Position numbers and translations under genes: made by a program. This document shows positions 1 to 11,300 of a DNA stretch of 64,000 nt, piece after piece. The notes below the pieces were generated by a model. It was not told where the DNA came from, did no database searches, and worked only from the letters and a program-made list of their open reading frames with translations. Within the stretch, counting starts at the first letter, position 1; every line of letters begins with the position of its first letter. The stretch is from Symbiodinium microadriaticum (Eukaryota; Sar; Dinophyceae; Suessiales; Symbiodiniaceae). Location of the stretch: positions 533,696 through 597,695 of the forward strand of contig LSRX01000331.1 of NCBI GenBank assembly GCA_001939145.1, read 5' to 3'.

Positions 1-576
1 ACTCTGCTTGCCTCATGTCCTGCACCTGAGCACTCTTCAAAAATTGGGCGTCTAAGACAGAAAGTCATCATGCTGTCAAGCCACACACAAAGTCTGCACC
101 ACCGCTCATTCCAAAGTGAAGTCGAATCACCAGGTTATCCAGGACGAGGAAGAGTTCCTGTGGAGAGCCATGTTTCGCCCCTCCCGTGCAGTGGGCCAGG
201 AGACGGTGCTCGCCCTCGAGCTGGCCTTCCCCACTGTCGCGACCTTCCTTACCATCTGCCCCCTGCCGAGAGCCGAGGAAATTGACGACAGATGGGTGCT
301 AGCAAGGCCTGCACCGGTCCAGGTCGGAAGGATGGCTTCCACATGCCGCCAGCACTGCCAGCACACGCTGGTACAACAGCACCTCAATGTGCATCAGCTG
401 CACGACCACAGTTTCGACTTCAGCTGCCTCGCATGTGCCTCCCGCACAATAAGATCCTTCCGAAGCGCTTGCAGCCTCTCAGCCTTACGCTTGCAGCTTG
501 GACCCTCGACCATCCAGCATGGCAGGTTTCAGCCAAACGGGCTGTCTGTCATGTCAGAGTGCTGCACAGCAACCTG
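1..576 (-). other. Possible further exons of the EF-hand gene
   Basis: On the - strand, 525-397 reads as a charged, helix-prone stretch (key run C-K-R-K-A-E-R-L-Q-A-L-R-K-D-L), and the neighbouring frame around 405-290 gives a Leu/Val-rich stretch. Both lie just downstream of the EF-hand exon and in the same orientation. I could not define splice sites or a stop. The + strand frame over 116-796 has no recognisable motif and is probably antisense. Confidence 0.2.
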
Positions 577-996
577 CTACCTGAGGAGCTGGAGTCTGTG
601 GAGATTGCAGTCCATGATCCAGCATGGAAAGACGCAAGATGACGCAAGCAGCAGCTGGAACGGCTTCTGCACATCGATACACTGCATGCTCAGAGCTGAG
701 TCTCCGATGGTGAAGGGCACACTTGCCTTGAGCAACTCGTCTTGTGCGATACCGCCATCCTCATTTAGGTCCATTGAGAGCGTGAAGTACTCCTGAGCGT
801 TGCGTATCGCTGCGCGAGTGACTTTCCGTGACCTCGACCATCCTCTACCTGCAGACCGCGTCTGTACCGTGTCCGCTTCCGGCTTCAATTCGTACCATGT
901 CTTTCTGTTGACCGTCCAGAAAGCTAAATCCAGAGGCTGCAATACCGCAAAGCCTATAAACTCTTGCAGTCCCGGGAAATTGTTAGTAGTACCCAT
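577..996 (-). CDS. Probable exon encoding an EF-hand
   Basis: The - strand frame contains a textbook EF-hand calcium loop, D-L-N-E-D-G-G-I-A-Q-D-E, at 771-736. Asp, Asn, Asp, Gly, Ile and the terminal Glu are at the expected positions 1, 3, 5, 6, 8 and 12. It follows a helix ending A-Q-E-Y-F-T-L-S-M and is followed by a Leu-rich helix, as in a real EF-hand. Calcium binding is the known role of the fold; the protein itself is not identified. Only one loop is visible, so a partner hand would have to sit in another exon. The open frame is longer than the exon is likely to be, and the real exon limits are unknown. Further - strand open stretches at 1148-1339 and 1346-1938 could belong to the same gene. 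Confidence 0.45.
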   Translation of the reverse strand: MGTTNNFPGLQEFIGFAVLQPLDLAFWTVNRKTWYELKPEADTVQTRSAGRGWSRSRKVTRAAIRNAQEYFTLSMDLNEDGGIAQDELLKASVPFTIGDSALSMQCIDVQKPFQLLLASSCVFPCWIMDCNLHRLQLLR

Positions 997-1940
997 GACC
1001 TCGACGTAATTATGACTCTACGATGCAGCAATACTATTCTAAAGTAATGCCTTTTAGACTTCATTGCTACAGATTCAGCTCAGGCAGCGCCAGAAACCCC
1101 ACAGAAAGAGCCTGTGCACGCAGACAATCGCAGACACGGGTCTCTTCTCACATGTCCTTTAGCTTCATGCCTTTTAAGAACCTGGCAGTTTGAGCTTCTG
1201 TGAGGCCGATGCCCAAGTCCTTCAAGGCATTGGCCTCAGCAAGGCGGAAAGCAGATGCGACCAGACTCTGTTCCCATAAGTCCAACATAGACATAGAGCC
1301 CTGGCTGCGACTATTCTGGTCACAAGATATCACCACCACCGAACTTCAGTGCAGTGCCATGACATCCGGTGACTTTACAACACTTTCTCCCGAAGACCGG
1401 TTCTGGCCAGGGTTAGATCTCGAGTCGAGTCCTTCCATGTTTGGGCCGCTTGGTACACTCTCGGCAGTGGTCACAAACGCCTGCAATTCTACACTGCTAG
1501 TCAGCATCAGGCTAAATCCTCCGGCTTGACGTGCTGCGCGTCCTGCAGGCAGCTCCCGGACCGAGAGTAGAGGCTGGCCAATTGAAGCAGGCCTGTCGAA
1601 GTGCCGTGTGAAGGTCAGACGCATTTTGAACCTGTCACTGCAGAGAAAGGGCTGGACCAGATTTTCTGCTCAAGCCAAGCCTTGTGTCCGTTCAGCGTGC
1701 GCTCGGTCTTGAACATGATGTTCACCTGTGATGCGAAACTGCAATGCCTCGAGCTGTTCTTCACATCCACAAGGGCTGGTAAAGAAGCTGTAGAGCTGCT
1801 TCCCTTCGACGCACTTCCAGCTGATGTGCGGGCCGTCTTCACAACTTGCAGCAGCTCTTTCGCAATGTTGGTAGTGGTCTCCTCGGCTTCAGAGGCTTCT
1901 GTTGGAAATCCACTCTGGTCAGCTGTGGTATACATCATTC
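997..1940 (-). other. Possible upstream exons, unassigned
   Basis: Three - strand open stretches (1148-1339, 1346-1624, 1615-1938) follow one another upstream of the EF-hand exon. The stretch at 1339-1148 has a plausible coding composition, ending L-T-E-A-Q-T-A-R-F-L-K-G-M-K. No domain is recognised. They could be exons of the same gene or chance open frames in moderately GC-rich DNA. Confidence 0.2.
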
Positions 1941-3300
1941 TTGCGCTACTCGCACAAAAGTAGAATTTCCTTGGCTTGATGGCTATTTCGGTTCTGCAGT
2001 TGATGGTGACAACGCTGGGAGCCGGACATCCGCTGAGACGATTGCTTTCGGGTCCTCACTGAACATTATAGTAAAGTTGGGCGTAATTACACACATCATG
2101 ACTCACGTTCGACGCGCCTCTCAGAACCAATAACCTAGCGGAACGGGTACGCATAGGTACACATACAAAGTTATGTGGATGTACGGGATGCATGGATATC
2201 CAACCACAATTCTTCCGATGCAGCTTTCGACCGCTCAGGGCACCTCTCAAGCCAACAAGCTTGAGTCCATGTCCAATTACATCACAACTTACCTGAAATC
2301 ATTCGGCAGTGGCAGCAACCCAGACCGAAATTGAAAGCTTCGTGTCCCAAGACATGCGCCCTGTCCTCGTCGGCTGCTTGGGACTCGGTAACACACGACT
2401 TCAGTTGTCTTTGGCGTATGAAGATCAGTGAAAGCAAGCCAGCGAGTAAGTCAGTGGCAGAGTGAGTTAAGTGAGGAAATGAGGGAGTGAGCAAGTGAGC
2501 AGGTAGGAAACTAAGAAAATTGAGCATGGCGTGTGTGCGTGTGTGGGGCTGTGTGGCTGTATGTGCCGGCATAGTCGTGTTTGTCTGGTGCGTGTGCAAG
2601 AAATTTGGGTTGTGCTATTTCGGCAGTCGCAGCAGGAAGTTCCTCAAACGCATGCGTGCTTCTACGAATACGTGGACGTGGTATGACACCATGGGCCACA
2701 TCCCATAAAGCCACACCGATCAACGCCGGCAGGTAGAAAAAGGTGCCCGCTGGGAAAACACTACCCATCCGTAGGGTATAGCTATTGAAGACTTCCCAAC
2801 ACTTTTCTTCTGATTGAGTTTGAGTGAATATCACACATTGAATGAAGCTCTTGGACGCCCGAGTTTCAAGCGAGTGTTTGGCATGGCCTTCCCTCACAGC
2901 GCCATTAACGCTGCTCTCGAGGCAGCACTTTTGAGCTAGAGCCCTGAGATGGTGGCCTCGGTTGCGTGGCTCGGCTTCGACAGCCCTAAAACACAACAGA
3001 TCGGAAAGCTTGGCAAGGAGATGAAAAGCATTCAGTTTAAGAACGCAAATTGAGCTCTGATCGATTGGAGCTTCTGATGAGAGACCAAATCTTGAGGACC
3101 TGTCAGTTGACGTCAGTTTGAGCACGGCAGGGATGCGAAAACATACATATTTAAACATGTTATTCACATTACACTGTCTTCATGATAAGTGTCTTGTCGT
3201 TGTTTCTTTTCGCTTGATTACAAATGCAACACCTTCAGACACCTGCAGGAAGGGCATGAAGGAAGCCAACATCCAGGGCTTCTACAGCATCGGAGTAAGC
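1941..3300. other. Intergenic; left copy of a diverged duplication
   Basis: No gene is recognised. Positions 2700-2890 contain the left copy of a diverged duplication whose right copy is at about 3840-4045. A loose GAGT/GTGA-rich patch lies at 2445-2510. Confidence 0.4.
2700..2890 (+). repeat. Diverged direct repeat, left copy
   Basis: Shares ordered blocks with 3840-4045: a 'ctgctgggaa'/'cgctgggaaa' block, then a block at about 2786-2830 matching 3930-3985 (T-A-T-A/T-GAAGAC, CCCAAC, CTTTTCTT), then a GAGTTTCAAG block at 2861 matching 4020. Spacing is conserved, which points to an old dispersed or segmental repeat rather than chance. Confidence 0.45.
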
Positions 3301-3570
3301 CGGCCTATGTCTTCGGCGTCCGGCTTGCAGGCAGGTACGAAACAACCAACGTCGTTGGCATCGGACTTTCAGGGAGCTACGACACCACCTAGCTCTTTGG
3401 TGGCGGGCCTACATGCAGCTACGAGACAGCCTCAGTCTTCGGTCTCCGTCTTCCAGGCAGCGCCGACACAACCCATGTCTTCGGTGCCGGGCATGCAAGC
3501 AGCTGAGACTGCAACCAGCGTTTTTTGGCATCAGGCTTACAAATTGCCACGACCCAGCCTAACTTTGTGA
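3118..3570 (+). CDS. Short ORF with five 14-residue tandem repeats
   Basis: The + frame carries five consecutive 14-residue units (42 bp each, 3301-3510). Each approximates x-P-x-S-S-x-x-x-x-Q-A-A-x-T, with the core alternating Q-P-M-S-S-V-P-G-M-Q-A-A and variants. The units differ at many silent and replacement sites but keep the frame and the length, which favours a translated repeat over a young minisatellite. No signal peptide, conserved domain or neighbouring gene explains it. It may be an exon of a Ser/Gln/Ala-rich low-complexity protein or simply a decayed minisatellite. The start codon at 3118 is not supported by context. Confidence 0.3.
   Translation: MSTAGMRKHTYLNMLFTLHCLHDKCLVVVSFRLITNATPSDTCRKGMKEANIQGFYSIGVSRPMSSASGLQAGTKQPTSLASDFQGATTPPSSLVAGLHAATRQPQSSVSVFQAAPTQPMSSVPGMQAAETATSVFWHQAYKLPRPSLTL
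3301..3510 (+). repeat. 42-bp minisatellite, five copies
   Basis: Five head-to-tail units of 42 bp, with a shared core resembling TCTTCGGT...GGCATGCAGGCAGCTAC. Identity between units is moderate. The unit length is a multiple of three, so one frame stays open across all five. Confidence 0.6.
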
Positions 3571-3839
3571 GACTTTGTGGTGTCGAACTTACTGGGAGCT
3601 TGAATACCTGCCAGGTTTTCGCGTAATCCTTCAGTGCCAATCGATCTAATCGGTGTGCCACGAAACTGGCAAGTAGTCGTCCACAGGAGTTGTCTTTGGG
3701 GAGAAACCCAAACTACAAAGGGCATCAAAGGGCCTTGGAAACATAGTCAGTGCATTGGACAGGCTCAACAGAGTAAACAGCAGGGGGCGCTGTTTACAAT
3801 CGGAGCAGCTGCCAACGAAGACCTCCGATGGTAGGTATC

Positions 3840-4045
3840 AAAACGTACCTGCTGGGAATAAGTGGCGAGTCCACAAGGTAAAGGTGATTTTTGGCTTGTT
3901 TCCGTAGAAAACCAGCAGCAAGTCCATCCAGCCTATAGAAGACCTCCCAACGCTTTTCTTTGGAGTCTCAGTATGGAATCTGAGTGAGTGGCACGGGCAT
4001 GACTGAGATCGCGGAGAATCGAGTTTCAAGAGCGTGCATGCGAGC
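3840..4045 (+). repeat. Diverged direct repeat, right copy
   Basis: Partner of the copy at 2700-2890, 1.14 kb away in direct orientation. See that entry for the matching blocks. Confidence 0.45.
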
Positions 4046-4060
4046 GGGCCGGCCAGGGGG

Positions 4061-4095
4061 GAGTGAGTGAGTGAGTGAGTGAGTGAGTGAGTGAG
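4061..4095 (+). repeat. (GAGT)n microsatellite
   Basis: About eight uninterrupted GAGT units, followed by a GTGCATGCGCGTGCGC alternating purine-pyrimidine stretch to about 4165. Confidence 0.9.
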
Positions 4096-4165
4096 CGTGT
4101 GCATGCGCGTGCGCGTGCGCGGGTGGGTGCATGTACGCGCCTGTGCACGCATGCGCGTGTCTGGT

Positions 4166-5486
4166 GAAGACATTTCGGCACGAAACGAACACAGGGCCAT
4201 AAGAGGATATTTCGTACTTCGAGCTGTGCATGGTGCACATTCGCTGCTCGTCGAGGAGAATACCTCGGATGGCCGCTGATTGCCAGCAGTCTAGTCAAGT
4301 GTCACTTCGTTCTTGGTTCATACTCACGGACTTACCCACCACCATGCACGTATTCAACGTCATCCTCATCGATGGCCTCCGAGACCCCACGAGCTACACG
4401 AACATCTGACGGGCTCGAAGACAAATGCATCCTGGAATGCAGCGCGAACTCGTTAAAGCGCCGGCGTGATGTGATTGCGTGCTTGCATGCCTGTGTGCGT
4501 GTACATGCGGTGACCAATCTACTCGAGCTCGCTGCTTTTGTTGTATTTGTGTTTCTTTGCCAATAACACCCGAGAAACCACAACAGTCTCAGCTGCACCA
4601 TACCACGCACTTCACATCGAGAGCGCAGATTGGAGGCACAATTTTGCGCATTATTAGGCATTGTTTCTGGCGTTCCTGCGTGGTCTCTGCTTCCGAGTGC
4701 CACACGGAGGCAGTCTCATCGAAAACATGCTGGAGCTCGCGGTACCACTCCTACCATCTCAGCCCCATAAGGCAACACTGCAGGCAAAGATGAGTCAGGC
4801 CTCCATTGTCTTGCCCTGAGGTGAGACCAACTCGAGAATCCTTCACCGGAGCTCTTAACAGTCTTTCCGATCCGGTTCAGAACTCGTCTCCTCGACGGGT
4901 CTGCGAGACGCACGGCCAGGACATCCTGCTTGACCTGCGGCAGATGATGATCCGCACGGGCACGACAACACGGGCAAGGTTTGGATCTCGGAAATCCACA
5001 GGCCAACGCCACTGGATCATCGCTACCGTGTCATTTTTTTGGCACAGATCAATTATGTAGACCTAAAGATCCCTCCACATCGGGATTGATCTTGTTTGCA
5101 AGTATCCCATGTTTCTACATTCGCATCCTTTGGCCACAACCCAGACCTGATTTCAGAGTCCAGGAGACTGTTAAACCTGTAACATCACCCCACCCAACTC
5201 TGATTTCTGGACCTCCGCCCCTGGATACATTAGCTGCTGGGGATCTCCGAGGAGAATTAATGTATCCAGGCACCCCTGCACCGGGTTATGGTCGTACGGG
5301 GTCGAGAGGGTCTGTGTCAGGATGCAGAAGCCTATCAACATGAGATTCTTGCTTTCGACTCTCACACTCGTTGGAGGCAGGCAAGGCTCCACACGATCTC
5401 ACATTAACAAAGCGGCAACATGCGGCAACCAGATTGATTGACCAGGGACAACACGCGAACCTAGCCAATAAATAGACGAAAAACTT
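4166..5486. other. Intergenic, nothing recognised
   Basis: Only short open frames without recognisable motifs are present on either strand. No repeat or RNA gene was seen. Confidence 0.4.
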
Positions 5487-5566
5487 CTGCCTGCCTGCCT
5501 GCCTGCCTGTCTGTCTCTACATTTGCATAAATATGTGCATATATATATATACACATACACACACAT
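5487..5566 (+). repeat. CTGC/CTGT and TA/CA microsatellites
   Basis: A (CTGC)n/(CTGT)n tract at 5487-5516 is followed at 5539-5566 by a TA/CA-rich tract. Confidence 0.85.
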
Positions 5567-6014
5567 TCTCAATATCATGGCTCTTGAGTTCATAAATACA
5601 TGTATACACGGAGCTACAAGTACCATCATGCGATGCATACATTGACACTTACACATACACATATGCATATACAACAGGCTAGGTATGCAACGGGGTAATA
5701 CGAATGTAATATAATCTGGGAAGGACAACCTTGGTATGTCTGCTAGGGCTATGAATGATAGAGGCGAAGACTTGTGTCCCTTTTTCTGTCTTGAGCTGGG
5801 TTTGAATGTGGGTTTGTTCCCAACCCCCGAAACCTCAACGTCTCACGCACTTTGAAGTTTCGGAAACGCACAAGCCGGTCCCGAGGGCTGGGTCCGAGCT
5901 CAAAGGACTCTGGAAGGGGCACCCAAAAATAAAAACTGTCTTCAACTTTGGAACTGCTCTCTGAATATTTATGTTGATCTTTATTCACCTGTTGTGTATA
6001 TTATGCATGTATAC

Positions 6015-6245
6015 AAGTATATACATACATACCTACATGCACACATACACACAGACACACATACACACATACATACATACATACATACATACATACATAC
6101 ATACATACATACATACATACATACAAACATACATACATACATAGATTGACACACACACACATATATATATATATATACATACATACATAAGTCTGTAAGT
6201 GCAGGTACATGTATATAGACATACTTATGCACACACACACACACC
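6015..6245 (+). repeat. (ACAT)n / (CA)n microsatellite cluster
   Basis: A long (ACAT)n array (about 6065-6150) is flanked by (CA)n and (TA)n tracts. The - strand open frames over it are purely repeat-encoded (Met/Tyr/Cys/Val runs) and are not genes. Confidence 0.9.
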
Positions 6246-6249
6246 TCCA

Positions 6250-6806
6250 GCTATCTATTGACAATAACTTACACAAAAGATTCGCTACCTTTAGGCTTTT
6301 GGAAGTGTGAAAGGAGACTTGAAAGTTCTTCATTTCCTCCTCGAGTTGCGAGATGCTTGTGTGATGGAACATGGTTTCCCTGTAGGTTGGAAGCCCTCGG
6401 TGGCCGTAGGTGCAAAGAGGGATGGTTCCCTTGCTTTGTTGGCTTCTGTTCTGCCTCGTCTGAAGGAGAGTTAAAGGCCAGAGTTCGGCAGGCATGCCGA
6501 GAGAATCAATTCCAAGCGGCTGCTTGCTCAAACATGTGCAGTTTTTGCAAGAACACGCAGGCCGAAAATGATCTGGAATCTTCAACGAACATGTTCTTTT
6601 CCGTGGATTGGCGCAGGACCACAGCCACTCCAGCCGCCGTTAGCACAAGTGCCAGAACCCAGGCTACCAGGCTGAATTTGAGGTCATGGTGATTTATGGG
6701 AGACCCCTTGTCTGTCTTGGCCCGGACTTCCTGACTGAGTTGGTTCTAGTCGACCTATATCTTTCGGGAAGACGAGAGGAGAGCTGGTCAATGTGTTCGT
6801 AGGTCT
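6250..6806. other. Intergenic, nothing recognised
   Basis: A + strand frame at 6258-6692 is open for 144 codons but has no recognisable motif. Confidence 0.35.
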
Positions 6807-8340
6807 CTACCTGTCACACGGGAGCTTCTTTGGTCCTGCTTGCAAGATTCCTTTCTTGCCAAAGACGGAGAGAACTGCAATGCGTTCATTGTGAGACAGA
6901 AAGCTCTCTTTCCAGGTTTTCGGATCAAAGGCCACCACCTGATGCCGCGTCGGTTTGAGGATGCCCTTCATATTCTGGCCGGGGCCGTTTTCTCTTTCGC
7001 AGATCGCCAGCGCCGTCGCGAGGGTGTCCAAAGACATAGCTTTTTCCTTCGCCTTGTCCTTCCGCGCCCGTTGCCACTCAGCATCGTCTCGTTCGCCCGG
7101 GTCGCTGGAGTTTCTGAGAACGCGGCCATGGGACGCAAGGAGGGGCACCAGAATGCCAAATGGCCGCATCATGGAAGATTCTCTGCTTCGATCTCGGGCC
7201 AGAAGCGCCCGCGATCCCCAAGTCTCATAGCCATCACCGATTCCACTGGCATCACTGGCAGCGAAGTCGCACTCACCGGGGAGCTCGGGGTTGCCGGGTG
7301 GTATGGAGGCTTCCCTTTCTTTGATTTTCCTTTTCCTTTCCCCATTTTCCCAGCACCCTTCATTCCAGGCTGGAAGTGACAGAAACCTCTTGAAAATCGC
7401 TGCGCCTTCACGGCTTGCCTCGCCTGGACAAAGTTCTTCAGTTTATTGTCCGCGACCATTTAGGCCTTGTCCACTTCCTTGAGCTCTTCTGGGGAAAGCT
7501 GGCGGTGAGCATCTTCACCCCAGTCTTCGCTTCACCACCAGTTGGTGCTGCACACTTCCGGGACGTAGTCCTCGTCTAGGGAGTGAGTGGTCCTCACCAA
7601 AATTCTGCCATCTCTTCAGGTCCTCCGCCGTGTCCGCAGTATGAGAGACCTCCTGTCCCAGGAGCTCGTCTTCCATCGATCTCATAGCTGCTTTGATGGC
7701 ACCCAGCCGCCGCCTGCACATTGAAACGAGCCGAATTGGAAAGGCCTGCTCTCCTCAACAGAAGCCACCCACAGCAGCTCGTTCTTTAAGAGACTCTGCA
7801 TAGGAATCCCAAAGCTGCAAGCCTTGCAGCGCATGCAACGAAGTATCGCTGTCAGTATCTTTCCTGGCCGCCTTTCTGGAAGACATCGATGTCTGAACAT
7901 CCCGGGTTGCCATCGGTCCTCGGGTCCTCGCTGGGATCGGCGAGGGGACTGTGTCTGCATCAGGTCGTCATGCTCCAAAAGGCACTTTGTGACCTGCCAG
8001 GGTCTCCGTCTCCAAGTTCTCAGTGTCCGCTTCGCCGAGGGGATCCTCCACGGTGATTGAGCGGTGATTGAGCTCCATTCAGCCCAAGTTCGCAGAGGGG
8101 AACTCGGAGATGCCGGGGACGATCCAGAAGCGCTATAGCCTTCTTCCCCTTGCGCACTCGATCCAAAACTTGTCGCAGCTGCCTGCACGCCTCTCGCAAG
8201 CGAAAGGTTCACGTGGAAAAACTCTGTCCGGCCACTCTTCGGAGACGAAGGATGAGGTTCTCCAACCTCGTCCCGACATCATGCACCACTCCAGGCCCCA
8301 GGCCGTGCCTCCTGGGGGTGAGCTCGAAGTCTAGGCGAGC
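6807..8340 (-). pseudogene. Possible decayed retroelement gag-like region
   Basis: Several - strand frames succeed one another from 8212 to 6807 with stops and frame changes. About 7690-7570 gives an acidic helical stretch (M-E-D-E-L-L-G, then E-D-L-K-R-W-Q-N-F-G-E-D). About 7450-7330 gives F-V-Q-A-R-Q-A-V-K-A-Q-R-F-S-R-G-F followed by a basic Gly/Lys tract (G-K-G-K-G-K-S-K-K-G-K). An acidic helix followed by a Q-A-R-x-A/V helix and a Gly-Lys basic patch resembles the gag end of dinoflagellate retroelements as I remember them. No zinc knuckle, protease or RT is found next to it, so assignment to a superfamily is not possible. Confidence 0.3.
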
Positions 8341-11300
8341 CTTCCTTACGAAATCACAGACCACATGTTACTGTCTCCGTCCCATCCGCAAAAGACTCGA
8401 GAGTCTTTCTCTGCCATGAGTTCGTCAAGGGGCAACCTCCACAGGGAGGTAAAAGCTGCACCGAAATGTGGCTCCAGCCGCGATCTTCGGGATTATCAGG
8501 TCGCCCGAATAGGGCACCTTGTGCTCAAGCACTCAGTAGATGCCGAAGGGCTCGCCCGACCAGCCAAGGCCTCCTCGGTCCACGTCGGCACACGGCCCCT
8601 GCAAGAAACCTATGGCTCGGAAGGAAGGAACCTCGAAAGGGCTCGGTAAGGACTAACTCGTAGCTCGGTTGCTTTCGCTTAGGCCAAAGGACGTCCTGCA
8701 GGACACGAAACAAATTGCTGCAGGCTGCTCCTGATGCTGTACATGTGAGCCAGCAGACTGGTGAATTGAACCTTGGTGGTTGCAACCTACGAGTATACAT
8801 GGCATCGCCATGCATCGCCTTTGACACCCTGCATGTCCAGTCTGGCCGTGCCAACGCTTGAGGTTCGTTCAACGCAGCTGTGTACGCTTGGCGCACCGAA
8901 GGCAGAGCCCTGATACAACAGCAAACCGTCTCTCAAGGGACCTCCAAGTCTTCGATGTCGTCTATCAAAGCGCTCACATCTGGCTCGTCGTCGTCCTTGA
9001 ATGGATGGATCGCAACAGTTGCAGCCACGTGTTGCCATCGAGGGCCTAATTCTAAGGCTCCCGACCGACACAATGTCTCTCCCTCTGTAGAATTCCAGGC
9101 GATCCTTCAGCTGCATGACGGGCTTCAAGCAACAATGCCACATCACATCACCGGTCACGCCTCGCGCAACACCAGCATGCCAGACGATGCTTCCTGAAAT
9201 GTCGTGATCATAAACGGAGTCGTTCAAAGGCTGGACACGCATCGCCTCATCTGAGCCCTCTGTTCGCAGGCTGAACCTGAGGCTTGACCGAAGCTGATGG
9301 TGCTTTGGGATGGGCTAGCCTGCTACTGAATCCCGAAACATGCAGCTTGCACCACCCTTGTTATTCATCAATCCGATGCAGGAACACACTGTACTAGTTC
9401 CTGGAAAGAGCGAGCTAAGACTAAGATTGATTTAAGGCAACTGTGGCACGTGTGGCACAGAGCCCTGTGTAAACGGAGGTATGATAACTTGGCGAAGTGC
9501 TTGGTCGAGCAATGAAAGCTGCTGCAGTTCACAACAAGACCGCTTCACAGCATTTCGCACAGCTTGGGGAGTGAAACAGCTGCAAGCTGCGCAGAGTGGA
9601 CGCCGCAGCGTGCTCACAAGCGCACAGCTCCTGCCGCAACAAGTTTTAATCCGGATCGCTCAATCTTGCATAGGCTCCTTTGCAACTGCCTGAGGAAGCG
9701 ATGCAGCTGCCACAAACCTTGAAAGATCCGGTTCCGAGCGCTCGGAACACGAGGCTCAATCGCGGCACGTGTGAAGCCATGTCGCCGAGCGTCGATTTGA
9801 CCACAACGGCTGCAGCTGGAGCCCTGGTCTCTGAGCCCCCACAAGAAGCCACCACAGCGCGCACACCTGGGCACAAAAAGCCACAGGGCTGCCAGGCTTG
9901 GCCGCTCGCGAGTGCTCGCGACTGCGTCTAGATGCGTCCCCGGGCACCAGGTCGGTGTGGAGAGTGTGAGAACTTGGAACTCGCAGCGTGCCTCTCTGCC
10001 TCGGAGCAAAGCTTCCACGACCGAAAAAAACCCTCAAACTTCGCTCCAAGGCACCGCAGTCGACTTCTCTGGCTCCTGAGCTCGGGCTGCTCGGGGACAG
10101 GGTGTAAACCCGTGTCCTGCTATGTCCCTGGCCTTCTTCGGAGGGCTGGGCCGCCGGTGCCGGCGCTGGCCCTGTGCGAGTGGCCAGGAGGGGGGGTGCA
10201 GTGGGGCTGGCGGAGGCTTGCACGGATTTGCAGAGCCTCCAGCTGGTCTGAGCGTGCTCGAAGTGGAGGGGCTCTCAGTTTTTAACTCGATCTCGAGCCC
10301 CTGGCCGTGTGTGTAGCCATCCATGCGGCACAGGCAGGTACCTTTCGGGATTTCTCGCAGGACACGCCAGCAATTGCAATACTGCGACCAAGGCCCAGGC
10401 TGATTTCTGCTGTATGCTGCACGGTGTCAAGTTCGGAGGTCTCACATTGAAAACTGCCGTCGCCCAGTTGGAGTGCGGTCATTCTGCTCCTGCCGTTGGG
10501 CACCCATGCACCCATGTACTGGAAAGTGAAAATTCAACTCCCGTGATCCACTCCTCATGCGCTCAGTGCTCTCTCGGTCACCAAGCATGGCTGCAGCTGT
10601 CGCACAGGTGTAGGATGTGGAAGCTGAGAACAAGTGCTTGCAACCTTTGAGGTACTGCAACCTCCAGGGGTTCGCAACAGCATCACACTGCCAAAGCAAT
10701 GCAGAAAGTACGTACCACATACTTCCATTCCTAGCTACCTGCTTTCATTTGACGGGGCTTGGCCATCTTTCACCCTTGTACAGTCTTGGTCAGTCAAAGG
10801 CAGTCAAGAGAGCCTGATGGTGGTGGAGCGAGTGCTGCTCGAAAATGATGGCTAGGGCCCAGCCATTATTCCGTCTAGTACTGCTTCATTCCCTTGTCAG
10901 GTTTCATTCATGTCGCAGGTGTCGGCGTAGCTACAACATGCTTCACATGATGCTACGGGGCTCTTGGAAGTCAAGGGCAACAATAGAAATTGGTGCCTAC
11001 GCCAACACACCCAACTATTTTAACAGGCGATGGCTGCTTGCAGCGGGAATTGTTAAATTGGCACTTCGATGGCATCAAAAACGCGATGCTAGCTAGCTGT
11101 CAAGCCGCAGCTCGTGAGCCACCGTCTGGTACTGCTTCTTGGCCGAGTCAGCGATGCTCCTGTCGCAACACATGGAGAAGACCTTTCCGGGTGCAGATCA
11201 CGTGAACTCATCGCAATCAGTCTGAGATAGACCTTGCCTGAATGAGGCTGCCACCTCCAACAGCACGACTGACGGTAAACCGAGCAAGAAGTACAGCCTT

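Noticed and set aside
116-796. 226-codon + strand open frame
   Set aside because: It overlaps the - strand EF-hand exon, has no motif, and its composition (Cys/Ser/His-rich) fits an antisense shadow.
1656-1675. Possible relict dinoflagellate spliced-leader sequence (attttctgctcaag)
   Set aside because: It resembles the 3' half of the spliced leader only with an inserted base, and the 5' half does not match, so chance is likely.
5981-6585. - strand frames rich in Met, Cys, Val and Tyr
   Set aside because: Produced by the (ACAT)n and (CA)n microsatellites.
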